A DNA stretch of 5,079 nt from Butyrivibrio sp. (GTDB lineage: Bacteria; Bacillota; Clostridia; Lachnospirales; Lachnospiraceae): assembly GCA_024688095.1 (NCBI GenBank), contig JAILEJ010000266.1:1-5079 (forward strand), written 5' to 3'. The notes under the pieces are model-generated. The model saw only the letters and a list, made by a program, of their open reading frames with translations, made no database searches and was not told where the DNA came from. The translations under genes and the position numbers were made by a program. Shown here piece after piece: positions 1 to 5,079 of the stretch (position 1 is its first letter; the number at the start of each line of letters is the position of its first letter).

Positions 1-3
1 GTT

Positions 4-1254
4 TTATGAAAACAGGTAAACAACTGCTCCATGAGATGGAATGGTTTCTTTTATTTCAGGTTTATTGTCAAAAGCTTTTGAACTCCATAGCTCTTTTACA
101 TTATTATATTTTTCAAGTTCTGCTGTTTCAGGTACAAATGTAACCTCTTTTTCATTATCAGAAATATTAAATACAGCAGCATATACTCCCTTACCATCTT
201 TTCTTGGAGCAATCCATGCTATCTCATCTTCTGTTCTATAAAGCTGATGAGCACAATGTGATTCTTTTTCTATTGCAAGAATATCTTCATTTGTAAGAAG
301 CTTTAAAGTAAACTCATCATTCTTTGGAAGATGTGCGCCAATAATAAGTGGTGAACGCATCATGCACCAAAGACTCATCATTGTTATCTGCTCATCTCTG
401 GTAAACTTTGTATAATCTGCTTTGTCGTAATCCTGTCTAAGTGAACCTACAGGAAGCATATCTGCATCTGGCCAATGACCAGGTCCTGAATGGATGGACC
501 ACTTTTCAGCTCTTTCAAACATTGCAAGAAGAAGCTCCCATTTATCCCAGAAATCATCTGTTATACGCCACATATTAGCAAATGTTTTCAAGTGCTCAGC
601 ATGCTCTAATGGAGCAGGTCCGGGTGAAAGACTAAGCACCATCTCTCTTCCACTGTTTCTGCATGCTTTAGATATGACTTCTATCTCTTTTTCACAATGA
701 GGATATTCTCTTGCTATATCATCTACCTTTACAAAATCAACTCCCCATTCAGCATACATCTTAAAAATGCTATCATAATATTCCTGCGCGCCCTCTCTGT
801 CACAGAAAAGACCATACATATCAGGATTCCATGTACAAATTGAATTAGGATTTGCAACCTGGTCACAGCTTTTATTACTTCCAAGAATTGGAAGATGCTT
901 ATGCGCTGCCATACGAGGCATTCCTCTCATAATATGTATTCCAAATTTAAGTCCAAGATCATGCACGTACCCGGCAAGTGATGTAAATCCCTTTCCATCT
1001 GCTGCAGAAGGAAAACGGTTTGTTGCTGGCTGAAGTCTTCCATATTCATCCATAACCAAATCAGAGAATGGTTCGTATTCATGTGTTGAAGCTGTTGGCT
1101 GAAACCATTCAATATCAACAACAACATATTCCCATCCAAATTTTTTTAATTCCTTTGCCATATAATCTGCATTTTCTTTTACCTGTTCTTCATTAACAGC
1201 TGCCCCGAAACAATCCCAACTGTTCCAACCCATAGGTGGATTTTTTGCTACCAT
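4..1254 (-). CDS. GH27 family glycoside hydrolase (alpha-galactosidase-like, specificity uncertain)
   Basis: This is a retaining glycosidase of family GH27, a clan GH-D (beta/alpha)8 barrel followed by a C-terminal beta-sandwich. The 416-residue product opens with the family signature NPPMGWNSWDCFG (residues 5-17). The likely nucleophile is D178 in FVKVDDIA, and the acid/base is D234 (or D233) in MWRITDDFWD. GHWPDADMLPVG (259-270) and RSPLIIGAHL (300-309) match the family, and the sandwich covers about 330-416. No signal peptide is seen, so it should act in the cytoplasm on imported oligosaccharides. The ATG at 1252-1254 is chosen because AGGAGGG lies 4 bases upstream; a TTG five codons earlier falls in that ribosome site. 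Oddities: the galactose-contact motif, usually D-D-C-W, reads D47-I-E-W, and the usual YSDxG...C segment reads HIMRGMPRMA (107-116). Family membership is sure; a beta-L-arabinopyranosidase or another activity is as possible as alpha-galactosidase. Confidence 0.93.
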   Translation of the reverse strand: MVAKNPPMGWNSWDCFGAAVNEEQVKENADYMAKELKKFGWEYVVVDIEWFQPTASTHEYEPFSDLVMDEYGRLQPATNRFPSAADGKGFTSLAGYVHDLGLKFGIHIMRGMPRMAAHKHLPILGSNKSCDQVANPNSICTWNPDMYGLFCDREGAQEYYDSIFKMYAEWGVDFVKVDDIAREYPHCEKEIEVISKACRNSGREMVLSLSPGPAPLEHAEHLKTFANMWRITDDFWDKWELLLAMFERAEKWSIHSGPGHWPDADMLPVGSLRQDYDKADYTKFTRDEQITMMSLWCMMRSPLIIGAHLPKNDEFTLKLLTNEDILAIEKESHCAHQLYRTEDEIAWIAPRKDGKGVYAAVFNISDNEKEVTFVPETAELEKYNNVKELWSSKAFDNKPEIKETIPSHGAVVYLFS

Positions 1255-1258
1255 AATA

Positions 1259-1265
1259 CCCTCCT
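1259..1265 (-). promoter_or_regulatory. Ribosome binding site of the GH27 gene (decides the start)
   Basis: The minus strand reads AGGAGGG-TATT-ATG. The strong Shine-Dalgarno match places the start at the ATG at 1252-1254. The in-frame TTG at 1267-1269 lies upstream of the site and would have no ribosome site of its own. Confidence 0.85.
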
Positions 1266-1302
1266 GCAAATATTTATATACCCTAAATGATTTATAAAAG
1301 AC

Positions 1303-1320
1303 TGATTTTCATCAAAATCA
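1303..1320. promoter_or_regulatory. Palindrome, candidate operator upstream of the GH27 gene
   Basis: TGATTTT and AAAATCA form two perfect 7-base arms around a 4-base centre. The palindrome sits directly after a promoter-like pair, so it would cover the expected transcription start, which is a normal place for a repressor operator in a sugar-use gene. As RNA it would form only a weak AU-rich hairpin, so a DNA-binding site is the likelier reading. The regulator is unknown. The dyad is seen directly; its function is inferred. Confidence 0.4.
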
Positions 1321-1324
1321 ATAT

Positions 1325-1352
1325 TTTATATATTCCTGTAATTTTATTCCAA
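1325..1352 (-). promoter_or_regulatory. Candidate sigma-A promoter of the GH27 gene
   Basis: On the minus strand TTGGAA (1347-1352) and TATAAA (1325-1330) are separated by 16 bases, giving reasonable -35 and -10 matches about 70 bases upstream of the GH27 start. The gap is so AT-rich that chance matches are expected. Support comes mainly from the position and from the palindrome just downstream. Confidence 0.35.
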
Positions 1353-1445
1353 AAATATATAAAGCAATATTTAAGGCTTATGTTAAAGATTTTACCATTC
1401 TTTTATCTCAATGTATTTATCAAAAAATACTCATTTATTGACCTT

Positions 1446-2207
1446 TTATTTTGCCTTATATAATACTGGTATTTCATACGGAATTTGAGGATCCATTTCC
1501 TTCATTGCTTTAACAAAATCCTGTGGATCAGCAGTATTTCCAATCATCATATCAAAATGCATTGGAATTACATATTTAACGTCTAAATCGCTTGCAAGTC
1601 TGGCAGCCTGCTTTGCATTAAGATTTCCTACAATTCCTCTTGCTTCTCTTTCCTCATCTCTTCCGTTTATAGGCACAAATAATAAATCTATCTTTCCAAG
1701 TGCCTGCATACTCTCAAATAATCTATCAGTTCTATATGTATCTCCTACATGTACATATTTTTTGTCTCCGAAATCAAGACAATATCCCAGATTTCTGTCT
1801 TTTCCTTCATCATCAAGATGATGAACCGGATGAGCTGTAGAAAAACTCTTTACTATTATTTCACCGTCAAAAAAAATTTTCTCAGATTTATCCGCCATAA
1901 GTACATATCTGTCCTTCGTTATGCCTGCTTCATTGAGAATTCCTTCACAACCTTCAGGTACAACAAATGTAGTTTTTAAAGAATGTTTTGCTATTCTTTT
2001 TACAGTTTCTGTTTCCAGATGATCAATATGATCATGACTGCAAAATACCAAATCCGGTTCTATATCTTCAGGATTCATAACCGGCTTATAATGCATAAGA
2101 GATTTTCCATCCTCACATAATTCTGTAAGAACAGGATCTATCAGTATACTTCTATTATTTTCTTTAATCCAGAATCCACACTGCCCTAAAAATTTAATAT
2201 TTTCCAT
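1446..2207 (-). CDS. UlaG-like metallo-beta-lactamase-fold hydrolase
   Basis: This is a cytoplasmic metal-dependent hydrolase of the metallo-beta-lactamase superfamily, 253 residues. The metal-binding set is visible: H58-D-H60-I-D62-H63 (SHDHIDH), H126 in STAHPVHH, D156 in HVGDTYR and H217 in PMHFDM. The region VPINGRDEEREARGIVGNLN (178-197), followed by VIPMHFDMMIGNTADP (213-228), resembles the UlaG group, whose known member opens the lactone ring of L-ascorbate 6-phosphate. The protein is about 100 residues shorter than Escherichia coli UlaG, and no other ascorbate-use (ula) gene is in view, so the substrate could be another sugar lactone or phosphoester; no symbol is given. There is no signal peptide or membrane segment. 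It lies 194 bases after the regulator gene and 191 bases before the GH27 gene, in the same direction. The fold is sure and the UlaG-like grouping likely; the substrate is not known. Confidence 0.9.
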   Translation of the reverse strand: MENIKFLGQCGFWIKENNRSILIDPVLTELCEDGKSLMHYKPVMNPEDIEPDLVFCSHDHIDHLETETVKRIAKHSLKTTFVVPEGCEGILNEAGITKDRYVLMADKSEKIFFDGEIIVKSFSTAHPVHHLDDEGKDRNLGYCLDFGDKKYVHVGDTYRTDRLFESMQALGKIDLLFVPINGRDEEREARGIVGNLNAKQAARLASDLDVKYVIPMHFDMMIGNTADPQDFVKAMKEMDPQIPYEIPVLYKAK

Positions 2208-2216
2208 AAATAAATG

Positions 2217-2222
2217 CTCCTT
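2217..2222 (-). promoter_or_regulatory. Ribosome binding site of the UlaG-like gene
   Basis: The minus strand reads AAGGAG, then 9 bases, then the ATG at 2205-2207. The match supports this start, and no competing in-frame start with a ribosome site is seen. Confidence 0.8.
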
Positions 2223-2260
2223 CCGTTTTCTGTTCCTGCATCATTCAATGTTCTATTTTT

Positions 2261-2342
2261 TAAATAAAAATGGTAGTTATACTTTTATACCTGTCAGATT
2301 ATTTCTGATGATTTTAAAATATAACTACCATTACATTATTTA
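2261..2342 (-). terminator. Long inverted repeat with T-rich run, candidate terminator of the kinase operon
   Basis: AATGGTAGTTATA (2269-2281) and its exact complement TATAACTACCATT (2320-2332) form a 13-base-pair stem. A second pairing, TAAATAA (2261-2267) with TTATTTA (2336-2342), could lengthen it. The 38-base interior holds its own small hairpin, TCAGA (2294-2298) with TCTGA (2304-2308). On the minus strand the stem is followed by ATTTTTATTT, as in an intrinsic terminator, and it lies about 70 bases after the response-regulator stop. The large structured loop and the low G+C of the stem are unusual for a terminator. A leader attenuator for the next gene is a possible alternative. Confidence 0.5.
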
Positions 2343-2365
2343 ACGACTTAATATGTTGCTTTCAA
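2338..2365 (-). promoter_or_regulatory. Weak candidate promoter of the UlaG-like gene
   Basis: On the minus strand TTGAAA (2360-2365) and TTAAAT (2338-2343) are 16 bases apart. If real, the long inverted repeat would lie within the 5' leader of the UlaG-like gene. The -10 match is poor and the region is very AT-rich. Only about 40 bases separate the repeat from the ribosome site, and I found no better promoter there. Confidence 0.2.
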
Positions 2366-2401
2366 CAATACTATTACCACTTATCTTTCTTCCATAAAAT
2401 A

Positions 2402-3184
2402 TTAATTATACGAAGATAACATACTCTTTTTAAAGAAATCGCTTATTGCATTAAGAATTGCATCCTTAGGCTGTGTCTTTAACAAGTATCCCTTTGGATG
2501 AAGACTCAAAACCTCTTTTACAGTTTCAGGGTCACTTCTTGATGTAAGAAATATAACCGGAATATCATTTCCATATTCCTCATTATTTAACATCTCCAAA
2601 AACTGTGCGCCGCTACAAACAGGCATTTCATAATCAAGTAAAATTAAATCCGGCTTATTACTGCTTATCATTTTTATTGCATTAAATGCAGACGGACAAA
2701 TGCTTACATTATAGTCCTTATCCAGCCATCCCATAGCAGTCCTTAAAAACGTAGGAGAGTCATCAACTACCAGTATCTTTTTCCTGAGCTGCTTATTTCT
2801 AATTTCTTTAACCAGGCTTATAATTTTATCTGATGCTTCTTTAGCATTTATTGGTCGTACAAATTTCTGCAATACAATTGCCGGAATTGTAACATTCATC
2901 AGCTCATCCAATGCATCATCTTCACCAATAAGAATGAGCTGTGAGCCATGCTCAATACAATAATCATATAAATATACTCTCGATTTTGCATTTTTTAATA
3001 ATATATCTGCTTCAGATACTAATAGCTTAGGAAGATTTCCAGGCATTTTAAATGACTTCTCTTTTATATCAAGTTTATCTACTGTTATATCTTCAGCTTT
3101 AATTAAGTCCATAAGACTGCCTTCAACAAATGAGATACTTCCATCAATCAAAAACAGTATTTCTGCGTTTCCATTAACTATCAT
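2402..3184 (-). CDS. Response regulator: pseudo-receiver plus receiver, no output domain
   Basis: This 260-residue cytoplasmic response regulator has two receiver-like halves. The C-terminal half (about 135-254) is a complete receiver: acidic pair D141-D142 in KKILVVDDS, phospho-acceptor D184 in LILLDYEMP, T214 in VIFLTSRS and K236 in GYLLKTQP. The N-terminal half (about 6-130) follows the same strand pattern (ILFLIDGS, LPKLLVSEAD, QLILIGEDD, VLQKFVRPINAKE) but lacks the catalytic residues. By a hand alignment the acceptor Asp is replaced by E58, the Thr by G87 and the Lys by R110, so it looks like a pseudo-receiver. No DNA-binding, GGDEF or other output domain follows; the chain ends 6 residues after the receiver. 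The start overlaps the kinase stop by 4 bases (ATGA), with GGGGAG 8 bases upstream, so translation is probably coupled. It is likely the terminal phosphate acceptor of the kinase upstream, acting through protein contact. Confidence 0.9.
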   Translation of the reverse strand: MIVNGNAEILFLIDGSISFVEGSLMDLIKAEDITVDKLDIKEKSFKMPGNLPKLLVSEADILLKNAKSRVYLYDYCIEHGSQLILIGEDDALDELMNVTIPAIVLQKFVRPINAKEASDKIISLVKEIRNKQLRKKILVVDDSPTFLRTAMGWLDKDYNVSICPSAFNAIKMISSNKPDLILLDYEMPVCSGAQFLEMLNNEEYGNDIPVIFLTSRSDPETVKEVLSLHPKGYLLKTQPKDAILNAISDFFKKSMLSSYN

Positions 3185-5079
3185 TTAATTATCTCCCCAC
3201 AAATTTGATTACATAAATCTACATCTATATTTGCCACTGCCGTTTTTAGTTCTTCAATTTTTCCTGATATCTCAGGATCAACTGAATATTTCTCAAGTTC
3301 TGTAATAATTCCATCTGCGCTCTTAACATCATAAGCTGACATGCTTGTCATTAACTGATGTAATAATGGATTAAGAATCTCATTCGAAATAGATCCCTTT
3401 GTTGTTTTATCCTGAATTGAATCTTCATACTCTTTAATCTTTTTGTACATATCTATCCAGAACTCTACAAAATAAGGTGTTGTTTCTATTACCTGCTGAA
3501 TCTTTTTATCTCTTGCTGCAAATTCAAGCTGTGCTGCAACTCCATATACCTGAAGAGCTCCAATAAGACTTGCCGATGTTTTCATAGCATGAACCTTGAT
3601 GCGGTAATTTTCTAATGCATCTATATTATCATTATCGAACTTAATCTGGTTACAATATTTTTCAAGTTCAGTAGCATCTGAGATTGCGACTTTTACAAAC
3701 TGTTTTGCAACTTTTTCCACACCTTCAAGGCTTCCAACATGCTCAAGTGCATAACTTACATCAACCCCCTCAATCTGAGGTACAGATCTGGAAGGTTTCT
3801 TTTCCTTCTTCACAGACTTTTTCTCTTCACCAACTTTTATAAGTTCTTCTGGAAGATACTTTTCAAGATTTTCCTCTAGCGCATCAGGATCTATTGGTTT
3901 TGCAAGGAATGCATCAAAACCGATTTCTTCATATTCATCTCTTGCTCCCTGCAATGCATTAGCCGTAAGTATAATAATAGGTGTTTCTTTATTCTTTCCG
4001 TCAGGCTGAGACTTTATACGCTTGAATGTTTCAATTCCATCCATCTCTGGCATCATATGATCCATGTAAATGATGTCGTATTTATATTTATTTGTAAGAT
4101 TTAGAGCAATTTGACCACTTCCGGCTTTATCTACCTCTATCTCTGTGGCTCTTACAAGATTTTCAAATACCATCAGATTCATTTCATTATCATCTACTAC
4201 AAGCACTTTTGCATCAGGAGCAGTAAAAGATACAGTATAATCTTCATCAGCTTCTTCTACATATTCATTCCAGTCAACTTTGCCAATTGGTGTTTTATCA
4301 ATTATCTTTTGCTCAACTTCAAAATAAAAATCACTTCCATTTCCGTAAATGGATGCTACTTTTAGCTGAGAATTCATGAGTTCCAGCAAACCGCTGACAA
4401 GGCTCATACCAAGACCTGTTCCCTCGATATTACGATTCTTGTTTTCATCAAGGCGTGAAAATCTTTCAAAAAGCTTATCTTTTTCATCTTCCTTAAGTCC
4501 CATTCCTGTGTCTCTTACAGAAACAAGTAAATGGATATTATTATCTGCTGACTCTTTTCCATATATACCAAGTCTTATGCTCCCAGACTCTGTATATTTA
4601 ATTGCGTTAGTAAGAAGATTTATAATAATCTGCTTAAGTCTTACATCATCTCCATATAATTTATCTGGAATCCTTTCAGAAATATCCATTACAAGATCAA
4701 GATTTTTCTGCCTTGCTCTTGTATTTATCATTATGTGTACATCATGTATCAATTTCTTTAATGAATATTCCGCTGGAACAAGTTCCATTTTACCGGCTTC
4801 AAGCTTTGAGAAGTCAAGAATACTATTAATGATTGATAAGAGCATATCACCAGCACTCTTAATATCCTTGGCATATCTTCTTACAGAACCCTCCGTGCTT
4901 TCACGAAGTATCATCGTATCAAGACCAAGTATTGTATTAATAGGTGTTCTTATTTCATGTGACATATTTGCAAGGAAAGTACTCTTGGATCTGCTTTCTG
5001 ATTTTGCCTGCTCAACCTGCTCTATTACCTGCTCAAGTTCTTTCTTTTCTTCATTAATAGTCTGAACTGTGAAGATAAC
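3181..5079 (-). CDS. Hybrid sensor histidine kinase with receiver and HPt domains, 5' end missing
   Basis: The reading frame is open to the right edge, so the sensory N-terminus is missing; 632 residues are visible (numbered from position 5079). Residues 1-7 (VIFTVQT) could be the last strand of a PAS-type sensor, which is a weak inference. They lead into a coiled coil rich in Glu, Gln and Lys (8-34). HisKA holds the phospho-acceptor H41 in MSHEIRTPIN. HATPase (about 139-257) has its N-box at N158, G1 at DTGMG (190-194) and G2 at GTGLG (220-224). The receiver (about 290-408) has D296-D297, acceptor D340 in YMDHMMPEMDG, T372 and K394. A Lys-rich linker (415-434) follows, then HPt with H497 in KVHAMKTSASLIGA, then a helical tail (563-632). 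All catalytic motifs are intact. The protein should autophosphorylate and pass phosphate H41 to D340 to H497 and then to the co-transcribed response regulator. The ATG at 4963-4965 is the Met of the H-box and not a start. Confidence 0.95.
   Translation of the reverse strand, partial: VIFTVQTINEEKKELEQVIEQVEQAKSESRSKSTFLANMSHEIRTPINTILGLDTMILRESTEGSVRRYAKDIKSAGDMLLSIINSILDFSKLEAGKMELVPAEYSLKKLIHDVHIMINTRARQKNLDLVMDISERIPDKLYGDDVRLKQIIINLLTNAIKYTESGSIRLGIYGKESADNNIHLLVSVRDTGMGLKEDEKDKLFERFSRLDENKNRNIEGTGLGMSLVSGLLELMNSQLKVASIYGNGSDFYFEVEQKIIDKTPIGKVDWNEYVEEADEDYTVSFTAPDAKVLVVDDNEMNLMVFENLVRATEIEVDKAGSGQIALNLTNKYKYDIIYMDHMMPEMDGIETFKRIKSQPDGKNKETPIIILTANALQGARDEYEEIGFDAFLAKPIDPDALEENLEKYLPEELIKVGEEKKSVKKEKKPSRSVPQIEGVDVSYALEHVGSLEGVEKVAKQFVKVAISDATELEKYCNQIKFDNDNIDALENYRIKVHAMKTSASLIGALQVYGVAAQLEFAARDKKIQQVIETTPYFVEFWIDMYKKIKEYEDSIQDKTTKGSISNEILNPLLHQLMTSMSAYDVKSADGIITELEKYSVDPEISGKIEELKTAVANIDVDLCNQICGEIIK
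3184..3393 (-). other. Helical C-terminal tail of the kinase after the HPt domain
   Basis: About 70 residues follow the HPt domain. Two segments look alike, SAYDVKSADGIITELEKY and ANIDVDLCNQICGEIIK: each has an Asp-Val pair followed by a helix with spaced Ala/Cys, Ile and Leu. This suggests a small helical bundle made of a repeated unit. It has no conserved phospho-acceptor His, so it is not a second working HPt. Similar tails are my recollection from hybrid kinases of related Clostridia; its role is unknown. Confidence 0.45.
3193..3198 (-). promoter_or_regulatory. Ribosome binding site of the response regulator, inside the kinase gene
   Basis: GGGGAG on the minus strand lies 8 bases before the ATG at 3182-3184, within the last codons of the kinase gene. 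It fixes the start of the regulator at the ATGA overlap and allows both coupled and independent initiation. Confidence 0.75.

Larger units (their letters stand above)
1270..1445. other. Gap between the UlaG-like and GH27 genes: no coding content
   Basis: This AT-rich gap contains the candidate promoter and palindrome described separately. After the UlaG-like stop there is only an imperfect AT-rich dyad (1408-1441) and no hairpin with a T run, so I see no convincing terminator and read-through into the GH27 gene is possible. No small gene with a ribosome site was seen on either strand. Confidence 0.5.

Noticed and set aside
1267..1269. TTG start for the GH27 gene, five codons upstream
   Set aside because: The intervening codons are the Shine-Dalgarno sequence itself, and homology begins right after the ATG at 1252-1254.
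1408..1441. AT-rich dyad (TCAAT/ATTGA with inner GTATTT/AAATAC) just after the UlaG-like stop, as a terminator
   Set aside because: The stem is interrupted by a 6-base bulge, is almost all A-T, and has no T run after it on the minus strand.
2261..2342. Inverted repeat read as a small transposon-derived element (MITE)
   Set aside because: No target-site duplication is seen at either end and there is no second copy in the window, while the position after an operon and the T-rich run fit a terminator better.
2354..2367. Small hairpin TGTTG-N4-CAACA after the regulator gene as a terminator
   Set aside because: The stem is only 5 base pairs and no T run follows on the minus strand.
4111..4365. 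Plus-strand open frame rich in Ile, Tyr and Phe opposite the kinase receiver
   Set aside because: The hydrophobic composition is what AT-rich receiver codons give on the opposite strand; no start signal is seen.
4963..4965. ATG giving a product that begins MSHEIRTPIN as start of the kinase
   Set aside because: This Met is the conserved residue just before the HisKA phospho-acceptor His. The frame stays open for 38 more codons to the window edge and encodes a coiled coil that belongs to the same protein.
4376..5065. Long plus-strand open frame opposite the kinase
   Set aside because: Its product is a Ser/Leu-rich low-complexity chain with no ribosome site, and it lies antisense to conserved kinase motifs, so it is a shadow of that gene.

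Overview
The window is AT-rich and every gene reads on the minus strand, so transcription runs from the right edge towards position 1. Base composition, strong AGGAGG-type ribosome sites, an ATGA-coupled signalling pair and protein style (hybrid kinase with the H-box reading ANMSHEIRTPIN, intracellular GH27 glycosidase, UlaG-type metallohydrolase) suggest a Gram-positive anaerobe of the Clostridia, probably Lachnospiraceae (Butyrivibrio/Roseburia-like). The family placement is an inference from resemblance; no marker gene is present.

Right half (5079 to 2402): a two-gene phosphorelay operon. The first gene is a hybrid histidine kinase whose 5' end lies outside the window. The visible part carries, in order, a coiled-coil linker, HisKA, HATPase, a receiver, an HPt domain and a C-terminal helical tail. 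Its stop codon overlaps by 4 bases (ATGA) the start of a 260-residue response regulator. That regulator has a degenerate receiver-like N-terminal half, a complete C-terminal receiver and no DNA-binding or enzymatic output domain. Together the two proteins hold a full His-Asp-His-Asp relay, but the final output is not visible here.

Middle (2401 to 1446): a 194-base gap holds a long inverted repeat followed by a T-rich run on the minus strand, the best terminator candidate for the kinase operon. It is followed by a 253-residue metallo-beta-lactamase-fold hydrolase of the UlaG (L-ascorbate-6-phosphate lactonase) type.

Left part (1445 to 4): a 191-base gap with a candidate promoter and an 18-base perfect-arm palindrome over the expected transcription start, then a GH27 glycosidase of 416 residues that ends 4 bases from the window edge. 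Its usual galactose-contact motif is altered, so the common label alpha-galactosidase may not be the right substrate.

The hydrolase and the glycosidase could both serve sugar use, with the phosphorelay as a neighbouring sensory unit. Nothing in the sequence ties the two halves into one regulated system. I see no mobile element, CRISPR array, tRNA or rRNA. The region looks largely ordinary; the points worth checking are the glycosidase specificity, the pseudo-receiver in the regulator and the two intergenic dyads.
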